A stretch of 64,000 nucleotides of DNA from Sophora flavescens. Taxonomy: Eukaryota > Streptophyta > Magnoliopsida > Fabales > Fabaceae. Each line of letters opens with the position of its first letter. Within the stretch, counting starts at the first letter, position 1. The position numbers and the translations under genes are program-made. The stretch covers positions 99,404,759 to 99,468,758 of the forward strand of contig CM061070.1 in assembly GCA_030762895.1 (NCBI GenBank). The letters are read 5' to 3'. This document shows, piece after piece, positions 1-11,903 of the stretch. The notes beneath the pieces are model-generated. The model worked only from the letters and a program-made list of their open reading frames with translations, searched no databases and was not told the DNA's origin.

Positions 1-84
1 ACGTAAGTACATTTTATTTATAAGTTAAGTACGTAATTAATTTTTAAATACTATGATAATTAATATGTTTTTCCAATATATTAG

Positions 85-987
85 GTATCTGCATCGTATG
101 TTAGTCGATCAGGATAGCCTCGCCCTTTATGGGTTCATTGACCCTATGTTCATTCAGGGTGATGTTCTCCTAGCATCGGAAGACCCGGTCACTACCATAC
201 GTGGTATACTTGCCCGAGACGATCATCAATTCTATCTTGCGCCTTATCTCAATAAGTAAGTACCGGTTATTTAAGTATAACTATATATGACTTAGTCACT
301 AACTGTTCCGCAAATACAGCCGGCATTGACAACTGTTGCTCTTGTACCCGAGAATGAACGTCGTGGTCTTCTTCTGCTCATTGGGAAATAAGCCGGTGAA
401 TCAACTGAAGACGATCATCGAAACGTAAGCATTAAAATACTTTATAATCAGTAATGCAGTTGTTTTAATTATCTGAAATCTATTAGATATACTTTAATTA
501 ATGTTTTTGTCATGATAGGTCTATTAATGCAACCCACATGTTGCGTGGTGAAAGGCGTACTCGGGCTATCAGATGGATTATTCCCAGCGTAAGATATTTA
601 TTAGTTCAAATGCATCAAATGCAGTGGGTACAATAATTGATTTCTATTTTATTTAATTCCTCATATTCTAATTGGGTTTCATTTGTACGTAGTCACGTAT
701 ACAACGTGGGTCACGGGAATGTGGCTACTATGTGATGCAGTGGATGTTGGAAATTATCTCCTTCGGGATCACTGAAAGATGGCACGAGTTAAATGTTAAT
801 TGACACAATTAGAAGTAATAGTATAGATTCGTTATATGTTTTATGTTAGTTTATTACTTAAAAGATATAATCTTTTGTCCAATTAAACTTGCAGATATTC
901 AACAATCCAACTCCATTATCCGATTCTGACATCAACAACATAAAGAGGCGTTGGAAAACTTTCTTTCTTGAAGTGTGCCAACCATAG
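85..987 (+). pseudogene. Ulp1-like (C48) cysteine protease, C-terminal exons, CACTA-borne, decayed
   Basis: Five exon-like blocks lie at about 85-255, 312-425, 519-588, 693-788 and 895-987. Together they resemble the C-terminal half of the Ulp1/SENP-type peptidases found in plant CACTA elements. The third-from-last to last blocks contain the catalytic cysteine context RECGYYVMQWMLEI, and the final block ends FFLEVCQP before TAG at 985. The block near 320 keeps the catalytic-His context H-x-QLLL, but the codon after His is TGA where the family has Trp. The donor after the cysteine exon is also imperfect (GAG followed by TTAAAT). The family removes SUMO-like proteins; in transposons its role is unsettled. 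I regard this copy as dead. Confidence 0.65.
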
Positions 988-1696
988 TTTGTATATATGT
1001 AGTTAGTTTAAAAACTTATCATGTACTAGCTATAGTGTACCTTTGACTGATGATATGTATTAGTGCTCAGGTCTGGTTCAATTCTTCTTCTCTCGTGTTT
1101 TGATGTAGCCTTGATAAAGTGTTGTTTTCATTCATTCGAAATTAATTAGGCCTGATGCCATCTGTTTTCAGATTCTGTGCTCACTAGTCATTTGATGAAA
1201 TGTCAGTATTTTTAACCATATGTGTAAGAGCTGATTGTTTGTTCCAAGAAAATTGAATGAAGTATGTTTTGCTTTTGATATGGTTAAAACTTTGTTGCAA
1301 TTGTGTCAAAACTGGTTTGATGTTCTGTTGTTGTTTCTTGTTTGATCAGGGTACTACTGGTTTGTTAGCTTAAACAAGTTCCTGGAATTGATGGTTATGA
1401 ATCAGTAAGTACTCTTACTTTACCAATTAGTTTTCCTTGCCCATTTGTTATCTAACTCATGTGATGCCTAAATCACGTGTGGTTAATGCCTTGCTGTTTC
1501 TTGTCATCGAATGAACTATAAAAAATTGTGTCTTCCAATTGTATGTGACTGCTTGTTATCATTTTCTATTGGTTTGGTGCAATAACTACATTATGTTTAC
1601 CCCAAAATTTACAGTATGTTATTTTGGTATTGATCTGCATTACTGAAACAGGGGAAATGAATGATTGAAATGTAAATAACAGATTAAAAAAAAAAG

Positions 1697-1960
1697 ATTT
1701 TACACATCGGTTCTTCAAAAACCGATGTGTAAATTTCACTTACACATCGGTTTTTGGGAAAACCGATGTGGAAAGTGAAATTTTCAACTGCTTATCAATT
1801 GACAAATTAATTTTCCACATCGGTTAAAAGAAAACCGTTGTTTAAAATATACTTTACACATCGGTTTTATAACCGATGTGTAAAGTGGCAATAAACCACA
1901 TCGGTCGTTTCCACATCAGTTTGAAAACCGATGTGGAAAGCCATAAATAACCGACGTGGA
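1697..1960. repeat. CACTA subterminal repeat array (CACATCGGTT motif)
   Basis: At least eight direct and inverted copies of a motif close to TACACATCGGTTTT, several forming short hairpins, lie just inside the terminal repeat. In CACTA elements such subterminal repeats are the transposase-binding sites. Related but diverged motifs recur at 11917-12025 and 14729-15040. Confidence 0.75.
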
Positions 1961-2740
1961 ATTCCTTTTCTGCACTAGTGTGGCTTAATAACGTGAGAAT
2001 CCACTAAAAGGCCCGAGCTAAAATTGTCTAGCCAAGAACAAAGGGCAGCAGCCCAAAAAGCCGAGGCGAAGCATTACTCCCTCGCACCAAAAAGCCGAGG
2101 TCGAGCTATGCTCCCTCGTACTGAAAAAAGTCGAGGTCGAGCAATGCTTCCTCCTTTGCACTAAAAATCATAGACCGAGCACAACACCTTCTCACCAAGA
2201 TAATGTCCACAGCAGATCATGCATGTTAGAGACCCAAGATTTGAAGGAAATCCTGGTAGTGTTCGACCAAATAAGCCGGAATCCCAAGTAATACTTGGCT
2301 TCGCACGAAAATCCGAGCAGTACTCGGCCAAGTAAGTCGATAACCCAAGAAATACTTGGTTCTACAAAAAACAGATTTCCGAGCAATGCTCCCGCGAATC
2401 ACAGTCCAAAGTCCTCGGCACCAAAAAGCGTGTTAAGATATGCCGGTTGACATTTAAGCTCTTTGTCTTGTTTCAAGCTCGGAGCTTGGGGGCTTATGGG
2501 GATAAAGGAAGGATATTCTCGGAAATTACAGAGAAATGATATCTCTTAGCCTACAGCTCGATTGTTATTATGAAGAACTTGTATGAAAACAATTCTCTCA
2601 TACAAATTGGAAAAGATATTAGGAAAGTTTATTCTAAGACACACCTTCAAGATCGGTAAAAATAATGACATTCAAGGTCAAGTTTCAAGTTAGTGGGTAT
2701 TTCAAAATCCACCAGATAAAAGGGTTAAGAGCTACTCGAA

Positions 2741-3531
2741 GAGCGATTCCTCCCGAGGTTCAAATCGAGAGGAGCTACGACCCTCTCGCTTGGAAGTCAA
2801 GGAGCGACTCCTTCCAAGTAAACAACTCGGGAGTTGAAGAGCGATTCCTCTCGAGGTTCAAATCGAGAGGCGAGCTACGACCCTCTCGCTTGGAAGTCGA
2901 GAAGCGAACCCTTCCAAATAAACAACTCAGGGGTCGAAGAGCGATTCGCCCCGAGGTTCAAATCGAGAGGCGAGCTACGACCCTCTCGCTTGGAAGTCGA
3001 GAAGTGAATCCTTCCAAATAAACAACTTGGGGGTCAAAGAGCGATTCCTCCCGAGGTTCAAATCGAGAGGCGAGCTACGACCCTCTCCCTTGGAAGTCGA
3101 GGAGCGACTCCTTCCAAGCAAACAACTCGGGGGTCGAAGAACGATTCCTCCTGAGGTTCAAATCGAGAGGCGAGCTATGGCCCTCTCGCTTGGAAGTCGA
3201 GGAGCGACTCCTTCCAAGTAAACAACTCGGGAGTCGAAGAGCGATTCCTCCCGAGGTTCAAATCGAGAGGTGAGCTACGGCCCTCTCGCTTGGAAGTCGA
3301 GAAGTGAATCCTTCCAAATAAACAACTCGGGAGTCGAAGAGCGATTCCTCCCGAGGTTCAAATCGAGAGGCGAGCTACGACCCTATCGCTTGGAGGTCGA
3401 GAAGTGAATCCTTCCAAATAAACAACTCGGGGGTCGAAGAGCGATTCCTCCCGAGGTTCAAATCGAGAGGCGAGCTACGATCCTCTCGCTTGGAAGTCGA
3501 GAAGCGACTCCTTCCAAGCAAACAACTCGGT
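2741..3531. repeat. Eight tandem copies of a 100-bp unit
   Basis: The word GAGCGATTCC (or a one-base variant) occurs at 2741, 2839, 2939, 3039, 3139, 3239, 3339 and 3439, giving a near-exact 100-bp period. Each unit has two related halves containing GAGCGA and CTTCCAA. Long open frames across the array come from the repeat, not from a host gene. Arrays between pol and the 3' LTR are common in Tat-lineage elements. Confidence 0.9.
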
Positions 3532-3660
3532 TGAGCTCCAGCTCCCGACTACTAGGTTGAGCTCCGGCTCCCGACTACTCGGTTGAGCTCCTGCTCCCGA
3601 CCACTCGGTTGAGCTCCGGCTCTCGACTTATCGTTTGAGCTCCGGCTACTCGCGGGACTT
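3530..3660. repeat. About five tandem copies of a 26-28-bp unit
   Basis: The unit is close to GGTTGAGCTCCGGCTCCCGA followed by CTACTC. It follows directly on the 100-bp array but is unrelated to it in sequence. Confidence 0.8.
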
Positions 3661-3975
3661 GTATATGGGCCGAGGTGTAAAGTTTGGCCACTTACCTCGC
3701 CGACTTGAAAGGCTAAAGAGACCAAGTTTCTAACCTCGTAAGGCCGAGGCATCAAGCTCGGACACCAAGAAGTCAAGAGAAAGGATTGTTAGGCCCACTT
3801 TCCAAAGCCGCTAAACTCGAATGTTAGTCGATGTATGAAGATTGGTCATCGAACTGTGGCAAAAAGGGGAGAAGTCTTACTCAATAAATCCTGAACTCGG
3901 ATAATTTTAAAGCCAAGCTCGGCTCCTGTCGTGAAAACTTCTACGCTCAGTTGAGCTCGAAGCTTGGGGGGCTTG

Positions 3976-4618
3976 TGTACTGGCCGAGGAGCAAAACCCG
4001 ACCACCGAGCTTGGATACCCGATCCAACCAAGGCGGAAATGATAAAATATCGATATTATCTTTATTAATCCTGATATTATCTCAAACAACCTTATCCGGT
4101 TAGAAGAGATAATATCCTTTAAATTAATGGATAAGATATTGATATTATCCTTAAATAATCATAATATTATCTCAAATAACCTTATCCGGTTAAAAGAGAT
4201 AATATCCCTTAAATTAAGGAAATCACACCTCAAAGAAGATTTAAGAGATAAAAGGAGATAAATCCAGATCTCTTAAAGATGGGGATCCTATTATAAAAAG
4301 AGGAGAACCCAAGAGAGAAACTCAGTTTTCACTAACCCCTGTGACTCTCCCTTAAGCGTATTAGAGAAACTAGCTCGACCGAGAGACTATTGAAGAGTCA
4401 TTGCTCGCTGGTATTCATCAGATACAAGATTAAGGGATTGAGATCACCGTATGGCCATGGGTTGAACCTAGAACTACGTCTGACTTTGATTCCCATTGGG
4501 ATACGTAGGACCGGAATACAATATTCTGTCAAGCCATAATCTAAAACAACCCCCATTGTTCACTCTTGGTTTGACGTTCTACGACGAGATTCCGACAAGC
4601 CGGATCTCGACAGGAACA
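3976..4618 (+). mobile_element. Gypsy LTR (about 643 bp)
   Basis: The LTR starts TGTACTGGCCGAGG at 3976 directly after a purine tract and probably ends ...GGAACA at 4618, as does the LTR at 48734-49235. It has a TATA box (TATAAAA, 4292-4298) and, inside, a direct duplication of about 80 bp (4041-4125 and 4131-4216; both copies contain ATCTCAAA and CTTATCCGGTTA). No partner LTR is in the window. Confidence 0.7.
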
Positions 4619-6175
4619 ATATATAATATATTAAAATGAGATAATAAATCTTCATCCAAATATTATGCATTAAAAAAAATTGAGATAAAGAAACCCAACT
4701 TACCTTGTATGAATCAAATGAATCAAAAAATAACAAATTTGCTCAACTCATCACAGTAAATGAGTTAGCTAACTTAAAATTAAAAGAAAACTTAAAAACC
4801 AGAAAAATAGAAAAAAAATTAAAAAATACCGAAAAGTGCAAAATAAAAATAGAGGAAAAATCACAAAAATAACTATTAATGCCAAATTCAAATGTACTAT
4901 TCACTTAGTACCTATTTCAAAACCAAATGGAAAATTGAGGTGAAGCAAAAGTATACCAAATTTTAAATAAATAAAAAGCGAGGAAGTTGGCGTGGAAACA
5001 ACATGGGTTCGGTTTCTGATTGTATAAGTTTTTACTGTGCTGACAGTGAAGATTTGAAACAGCTTTATGGATATCAGGATATATATGTAAATCCATGCAG
5101 AAAATCTCTCATTTTAGGGCATCTTTGGCTGGATTTTTTGGATTTCAACGGTTTTCACTTATAAAAAATTGTTTCATAAAAAATCTACTCGTTTAACATT
5201 TAATTTAAATTTTTTAAAAGTTTTTTTTCCCTGAAAAAATAAGTTGTTTTCATCCATCTAGTACTTAAGACAGTTTGATTATTTCATTATGATTATTTTT
5301 ATCTGTCATAAATCTCTTTCCCATCTTACCCCTTCCCCCCAACGAATTACACTTACCATCGTCTACTATTAGCAATTAGCAAATGATATACAAAGCCAGT
5401 GCTAATATTTCTTACCAAATGTCAGCGTGCTACCGCAAAATATGTGCACTTTTATATGCTTAAAAATATTTTTTTTTCCAAATAAATAAATATATATCCA
5501 AATGAGATATTAATTATTTTTACACAACTATTCTAAAAAGATAATCTTCACAAATTATTTATAGACGACAAAAATGTTTTTATTCAATTTTTTTAATAGA
5601 AACAAATTTATGAGAAAAATATAAAAAATAAACATTTCAACAAGTTTAAATCTTATAAAAAATAAATATTAAAATTAATATAAAAAAACAACTTCCTACC
5701 ATTTTTCGTAATTTATTAAGTAAAATTGACTTTTTTTTATATCACCCAAACAAAATAGATTAACTTAAAATCGATTTTCAGCAAACATACCCAAACAAAA
5801 ACAGATTTCGATTATAATCGATTATCACAATAATCAATTAATTAAAAATAAATTATCAACATAATCTTTTTTTTTCCAGTTTTCCCAAACATATTCTTAT
5901 TTTATTATTCCTTCTCCCTTTTCCATCTAAAAGTTTTTATTATCTTTCTTTATTTCTCTCATACCAAAACACAAAGGTACCTGTCTCACTCCTCATTAAA
6001 CTACTTTCTGTTCCCTTCTCTTACAATTTCTTCACTGACAAAGGATTACCTGCACACTTCTTTGCACACGCATGCATCCTTCAAACAAAAACATTTTCTT
6101 AACATTCAGAATTAATACATTATTTATATGAAATATTCCCTCCGATCCACAAGAAATAAAAGGATCCTTTCTAAT
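4619..6175. other. AT-rich intergenic DNA, no gene recognised
   Basis: No open frame of interest was seen. The DNA is AT-rich with many A and T runs. A stretch at about 5120-5815 is flanked by weakly complementary words (CTTTGGCTGGATTTTTTGG and CCCAAACAAAAACAG) and might be an old MITE, but I could not define its ends. Confidence 0.5.
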
Positions 6176-6586
6176 TAGGGGTGTAAGTGGATTCGAACCA
6201 ATCCGAATTGAATCTGGTGGATTGGTTCGAATCATCGGATCAAATTCAAAAACTCCAACCCGAATAAGGTAGGTTTAGGTTTCGGATCCTACAAATCTAA
6301 TCTGATTCGAATCAAATAGATCTGAACCCTATAAAAATTATTTTTTTAATTATTTTATATACATATATATAATGTTAATATATTATTATATATATTTAAT
6401 ATAATTAATAATTAAATATGTATATTTTATTTTATTTTCTAATTTTGTATTAATTTTTTAAGTGTAAATAAAAAAAAATTTAATAGGTAATCCGATGGTC
6501 CGAACCGAACAGATTGTGGTCGTCCGGATCCGTAGTTGAAAATTGGGCAAATCTGAACCGATCCGAACCGACCCGATTACACACAT
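6176..6586. mobile_element. hAT-type MITE, about 411 bp
   Basis: It begins TAGGGGTGTAAGTGG and ends ATTACACACAT, an imperfect terminal inverted repeat. It is flanked by TTTCTAAT (6168-6175) and ATTCTAAT (6587-6594), an 8-bp duplication with one mismatch, as expected for hAT. The ends contain repeated words around CGAACC and TCCGAACC. There is no coding capacity. Confidence 0.6.
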
Positions 6587-6594
6587 ATTCTAAT

Positions 6595-7540
6595 AAAAAA
6601 TGTATTATAAAAAATAATATAAGAAACATATATCAATTTTCACTCATATTAAATACTAATTTACAATATTGCTTTATTAATTACTGTCATTAATTATAAC
6701 CATTAGAATATTAATTAAAATTAAAAAGAGTGTTTTTTAAAATTTATATGAGTATTAATTACAATTAACTTATTCCAATACATTTTCGTGATTAATATTT
6801 TTAAGGTTTTATTTCTCGTACCGTAGATTGGTAGATTGGAAGGAGTACACCATATTCTTTGTAAATTAATAATTTCACACACTATCATACTATTTTTTTT
6901 AGGTCTTCAAAAAAGTATCAAACTTAATATATATTTTATTTATATTTGTTTTATTATCTACAATTATGACTTCATATATATACAACAAATAATTATATCA
7001 ATCATAATGATTTTATTTTAAAAATATAAAAAAATTACATTAAAAATAAATTTTATATATAAAATTATTTTTGCTAGTTTTAAAAGTACTACACTTGAAA
7101 TTTGCTTTAATCTCAATATATGCTGGGCATGGCCGGCACACTATATAGTTAACTTAAAATAATATATTATATTATATATTGAAAAATATATAAATGTGGA
7201 ATAATATCATAATATAAAAAAAGTATAGCCTCTAAACCTACTGCTTCATACACATCATCCCTCTCCTTTTCACCTCTACCTGTGTATTATTATGGATTTT
7301 GTTTTGATAAGAACCCTGCCAGCCAGAGAGTAGAGTAGAGTAGAGAGAGATATCAGAAGATGACAGTGCAGAGAGAACACAGAGATTTTCCAGCCATATA
7401 ATACCAACCTTATTATTTCTCTTTTTCTTACTCCCTGCCAATTGATTCATCAATCCCCATGAAAACCCTCTTATAAACAAACCAGCCCTCAATTCAAATC
7501 ATAAACCACACCCACCAAAGTAGGTGAAAATGAAAGTGTA
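6595..7540. other. AT-rich upstream region of the NAC gene
   Basis: No gene was seen. From about 7230 the composition changes to pyrimidine- and GA-rich DNA (repeated AGAGTAGAG at 7327-7350). That is typical of the proximal promoter and leader of a plant developmental gene, and I read it as such. Confidence 0.4.
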
Positions 7541-7550
7541 AAGCTGAAGT

Positions 7551-7558
7551 TATATAAA
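7551..7558 (+). promoter_or_regulatory. Probable TATA box of the NAC gene
   Basis: TATATAAA lies 260 bp upstream of the start codon. It would give a leader of about 230 nt that is CT-rich, which is plausible for this gene class. The transcription start itself cannot be seen. Confidence 0.5.
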
Positions 7559-7810
7559 CTTCTTTCTCTCTTTTTGCTTCTGCTTCTCTCGTTAATATTG
7601 GTTGTCATTTCCTTTTTCCTATATATTCATATATGTTCACAATTTCCTATTCCTATATCCTATATAAAATAAAATCAAAGCCCTGAAGAATTGTTAGAAA
7701 CCAAGATCGTTATCGTTCTACTTAATTTTCAAAAGCCCCCAAAAACTCAAGATCAAAGTCCTCTTCCTTAAAGGGATAACCTGCAAGTGCTTCTTCTTTC
7801 TTCTCCAACA

Positions 7811-10159
7811 ATGGACAGTTACTACAACCATGAATTTGACAAAAGTGGTGATGCTCTTCTGCCACCTGGCTTTCGGTTCCACCCTACAGACGAAGAACTT
7901 ATCACTTACTACCTTGTGAAGAAGGTGCTGAACAACACCTTCAATGGCAGAGCCATAGCTGAAGTTGACCTTAACAAGTGCGAGCCATGGCAACTCCCTG
8001 GTAATTAATTAAACCCTCTCTTTGGTGCAAAGTTTTTTAATACTATTAACACCATTCATAAACGTGGATGAGTTTTCTAGCCTTGTTGTTGTTGTTGTTG
8101 TTGGTGGTGGTATAGAGAAAGCAAAGATGGGTGAGAAAGAGTGGTACTTCTTTAACCTGCGTGATAGAAAGTACCCAACTGGGTTACGTACAAATAGGGC
8201 AACTGAAGCTGGGTACTGGAAAGCCACTGGAAAAGATAGAGAGATTTATAGCTCTAAAACATGCTGCTTGGTTGGAATGAAGAAAACGTTGGTTTTCTAC
8301 AAAGGAAGAGCTCCAAAAGGTGAGAAGAGCAACTGGGTGATGCATGAGTATCGCCTTGAAGGCAAACTTGCTTACCATTACCTCTCAAGGAGCTCCAAGG
8401 TCAGCCATTCATTCCTTCTTCTTTTGCTGCAAGGAGTGTGGAGCTAAAATATTTGTTATTATTTTTAAATATAGTCATAGTTAACTCATAAATGTATGAC
8501 CGTCTGATAATTATAGTTGATTCTATCTTAAATTTTGCGGATTTATATTTATGTCTTAAGATAAGATTCAAGTGTTTGCATCAAGCTTCTTTTCTTGTCC
8601 ATTGATGTTTTGGATCCAAGTGTATTTTTGTGCTGATATGATGAGCTGCTGCATGCTGTTTACAGTATAATAACTAGACCTAGGTTGGATCTGGCTTCTT
8701 CTTAGCCTACTATAATTAGGTGTTGTTTATCAATGTTGATGATTTTTTTCTCTCTCTTCATTGGTTTTGAACTTTTGGATGATCATAACGGCACTGTAGT
8801 TATGTTCCCTTCTGCTTTTCTTTTTAGTTTTTGCTCAATATTAACTTAAAAACTGCTAAAATGTGTCCAACGGTCTTTACCCAATGGGGGCATAGGGGAA
8901 TGTTTCGTAGTTTATCACTTTATTGCATATTTAATTAATACAGTTTTATCAGAAGAATACCAGCACTTGCCAGCGTTTCATTTAATTAAAGAATATTTAC
9001 CATTCATGTGACAAAGCGTATTCCTTGTTTGCTTAATATTTCTTAATATTTTAAATTAAATATACTATATAATATATTATTTTGTAAAAAAAAATGTTTA
9101 AGTAATATTTTTTTCCATATATATAACACTAATTCTCGATTTTCTTATAATGGTTTGTGTACGTGCAAAAACTTAATGTTTGATCCCTATCATTCATCGT
9201 GTTAAAGACTGATTTAATAATTTTTTGGTTTATACAGAGACCAAACATTTATTTCTTATAGAGACCAAACATTTATTTCTTTATATATAAGGACTATCAA
9301 GTATATCGATTAAATTATTACTTTAATCCAAAAAAAATTGTTATCTTATTTCTTAATAAAATTTGTCTTAAACATTTGCCTTAAATTTTAAGCCGATTCC
9401 ATCAACTACCCCCCCCCTTTTTTTTTTCCATACTGCTGCTAAGGAGTTGATGATTCTCGTAGCTTTAACAAAAGAACTAAAGAACTGTTACATTACATGC
9501 TTATTACGCCATTCACACTTTCCCTTCTGTGGCAGTGTTCATTGAGTTTGAATTTATGGTGCATTTCACTAACTTGAAAACGGTTCTATTTTTTAATGAA
9601 GGACGAGTGGGTCATATCTCGTGTATTTCAGAAGAGCAGCACCGGCAGTGGTGGCTCCACCGTTTCCACCACCACCAGCGGAGGTTCCTCCAAGAAGACA
9701 AGACTAATGACCACAACCACCACCTATTCTGCTAACATGAGCCTCTGCCATGAACCAACTTCGCCAGCCTCTTCGGTTTACCAGCTTCCACCTTTGCTTG
9801 ACTCCACCCCAAGAGAGCACGTGTCCTGTTTCTCCACAATACCTTCTGTTGTCTCCAACAACAACTTCACCAATGGGAGCTTCGACTTTTCTCCTCAGCC
9901 TCTAACCTTGGACCCTTTTGCTCGATTCCAAAGAAACTTTGGTGTTTCTGTCTCTGCCTTCCCGAGTTTGAGGTCCCTGCAGGATAATCTTCACCTGCCG
10001 TTCTTTTTCTCCCCGGCGGTGCAGCCCTTCAACGGTGGTGATTCCGGTGAAGTTACCGTCGGGAACCGGCCAGCACCGGAGGAGCAAAGGATGGCTGATG
10101 GTGGTTGTTCCAACATGGCATTGGGACACTCCGAGCTTGATTGCATGTGGAGCTACTAA
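7811..10159 (+). CDS. NAM/CUC2: NAC transcription factor of the NAM/CUC1/CUC2 clade
   Basis: Three exons: 7811-8000, 8116-8399 and 9602-10159, joined by GT-AG introns in consistent phase, giving 343 aa. The NAC DNA-binding domain covers about residues 17-170, with LPPGFRFHPTDEELITYYL, AEVDLNKCEPWQLPEKAKMG, LRDRKYPTGLRTNRATEAGY, WKATGKDREIYSSKT and DEWVISRVFQKS in order. The rest is a Ser/Thr- and Pro-rich activation region ending in LDCMWSY. Known relatives act in the nucleus to set organ boundaries and form the shoot meristem. The peptide EHVSCFST is encoded by a miR164 target site, which places the gene in the miR164-regulated group. I chose the ATG at 7811, which starts MDSYYN, over an upstream in-frame alternative because relatives begin this close to the NAC domain. 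Whether it is the CUC1, CUC2 or NAM orthologue needs a tree. Confidence 0.93.
9816..9836 (+). promoter_or_regulatory. miR164 target site in the NAC mRNA
   Basis: The 21 bases begin AGCACGTGTCC and end TTTCTCCA, matching the target known in CUC1, CUC2 and NAM mRNAs. The site lies in exon 3, around residue 230, well after the NAC domain. In known cases miR164 directs cleavage here and limits expression to organ boundaries. Confidence 0.9.
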
Positions 10160-11003
10160 GTTTTTTTTATATTTCGTTGACTTTTCTAAGAGTTGACTAG
10201 ACTTTTGATTGAATCTTCAGCAAAAAAATGTTTCCATTATTGGACTTGAAAGTTTCTTAGATTGACTTAGTTGTAGTAATTTAATTATCATTATCATGGT
10301 TTGTGAGGGGTAGTTTTTGTTGTGTTGGAGGGGTTCTATGTATTTGGAAATACTTGCATTATGGGATGGAGTTTTGTGATATTTGTATATCAAAGTATAT
10401 ACATCATATGTGTTTATTTTCATCTCTCATTTATTTTTTATCATCTTTATATATACAAGCATCCCGAACATTTTGATATTCAAAAAAACATTCTTTTGTA
10501 ATTATGGGAAGCATAATGAAGTATCACTCTGCGATCTTGTTTGCTGGATATGATGGCAACATTGAAACAGATCTGAGATTGTTGTAAATAGGCTGGAGCT
10601 GACAGGGTATGAGGTTTCCCTTGTTATTGAGTTACTTTAATTGGAACATATCCATGTTTTTCTTGTGGTTAAACAAGTAAGGACTTTCCTAAGTGTTAAT
10701 GTGTGTATTTAAAAAAAAAAGAAACATATTCACGATATATAATGTATTTAGTCTATATAACCACACTACCTATTTTCTTTGAGTATGAATAGAGATATTT
10801 GATCTATCCCACATCACTTATTCAGTCTATGGTTTCTTTTCTTTTTTTTCTTCTTGGTTTTGGTCACATCTAACGGGTGGTTGAAGTAGTGTTGGTTCAT
10901 TTTCACGTGGGGGGTTGAGTCTAGGTTTAGACTTGTTGAGTGAGTACTATAGCTACCTGTCCTACTTGTTGGAGGGACAAATAATGCTCTTCCTCTAACA
11001 TCA
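10160..11003. other. 3' UTR of the NAC gene and intergenic DNA
   Basis: The first few hundred bases are the likely 3' UTR (T-rich, ending somewhere before about 10500). Beyond it I see no gene and no defined repeat. Confidence 0.4.
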
Positions 11004-11006
11004 TAA

Positions 11007-11341
11007 GAGCATCACATCCGCCCCAGTATGGAATTTTTAAATTGATTCATCGTTACACATCATCCATTTTTATTTTTTATAACTTAACCACCTCGTTGCA
11101 GTAACCCATTAACTTTTAAAAAGTTCTCAATTGGATCACATCAATAATACATTTCAACCCAACAATTTAATATGTTAAAAAAAAACCAAAAGTCAAAATA
11201 AAAACCATAAGAATCGAGTGCTTCTACGAGCACTCATCAAATATGAGGTGTTTAACTAGCACCTGTTCCGTCAATCCAAAAAGTTAAGCACCGGTTCTTA
11301 TGATGTTAAGTACTCCAAATTTTTGACCGATGTGGATGCTC
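11007..11341. mobile_element. PIF/Harbinger-type MITE, 335 bp
   Basis: The ends are GAGCATCACATCCG (left) and CGATGTGGATGCTC (right), imperfect inverted repeats sharing GAGCATC. Both sides carry TAA (11004-11006 and 11342-11344), the 3-bp target duplication of PIF/Harbinger elements. It does not code. Confidence 0.65.
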
Positions 11342-11344
11342 TAA

Positions 11345-11903
11345 CTTTTATTCGCTCTTTCGTGTGACTGAACTTTGGCCAAGTCTGGCATACCATTTCA
11401 GAAGGGAAATGAAAGGAGAGGAGATTATTCCTTGGTTGGTATGCTATTGAGGGTTGAAAGGAAAATGGATGAACAATATTTGGATCATACCAATTTCTCA
11501 TCCCTTTTTGGGATTTGGAGGAATGGGGAGGAAGGGGAGAAGATAATGTGAGCTCTATATGTTAGGATTCAAGGATAATTCTCTCTTCATTTTCCATCTT
11601 TCCCGTTTCCTTGAAGAGGCATTAAATGACGAAAAGGAAATAAAGATGAGTTCTAATTCTGATACCTTATCTTAAAATCAAAGGATGTTAAGTGAATTTG
11701 TCTAATAGATATATAAATTGCATTCAAAAATTGAGACAAATATTGTGGAGCAACATAATAAGTGAAAGAATAGGAAAGAAAGATTACACCTCCTTATTTC
11801 AAATACATTTGTGAACTCATTAGTACAAAATATACATTTAAAAACGTGATTTTAGATCAGTTGTTAACTAACAGAAGTAAAAAGAGAGGGGTAACAATTT
11901 TGC
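11345..11903. other. Intergenic DNA, nothing recognised
   Basis: GA-rich sequence around 11400-11560 looks repetitive in character, but I found no ends, frame or known motif. Confidence 0.3.

Larger units (their letters stand above)
1..1980 (+). mobile_element. Right (3') part of a CACTA (En/Spm) DNA transposon
   Basis: The sequence reads as the right end of a CACTA element whose left part lies before the window. It holds the last exons of a Ulp1-like protease (85-987), about 700 bp of AT-rich non-coding DNA (988-1690), then inverted subterminal repeats built on CACATCGGTT and its complement, and it stops with TTTTCTGCACTAGTG at 1966-1980, the reverse complement of a CACTAGTGCAGAAAA terminal repeat. 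CACTA elements of plants often carry Ulp1-type genes beside the transposase. The target duplication cannot be tested because the left end is absent. Confidence 0.8.
1981..4618 (+). mobile_element. 3' fragment of a Ty3/Gypsy LTR retrotransposon with one LTR
   Basis: The stretch contains only the post-pol part of an element: non-coding sequence rich in GAGCAATGCTCCCTCG-like motifs (2000-2480), tandem repeats (2741-3531 and 3530-3660), a purine tract ending in TTGGGGGGCTTG just before 3976, and one LTR. No pol domains are present. The LTR shares its first bases (TGTACTGGCCGA) and a block near 4485 (ATTCCCATTGGGATACGTAG) with the Tat-type element at 48734, so the two are related. A second purine tract at 2485-2500 suggests that pieces of two elements may be joined. 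Confidence 0.65.

Noticed and set aside
2665..3221. Two open frames with Arg/Glu-rich repeats
   Set aside because: They follow the 100-bp DNA repeat exactly; the protein repeat is a by-product of the array.
2741..3531. Regular repeat spacing that could recall a CRISPR array
   Set aside because: Units are tandem with no unique spacers, and the genome is that of a plant.
8009..8378. Minus-strand frames over NAC exon 2
   Set aside because: Shadows of the NAC domain coding strand.
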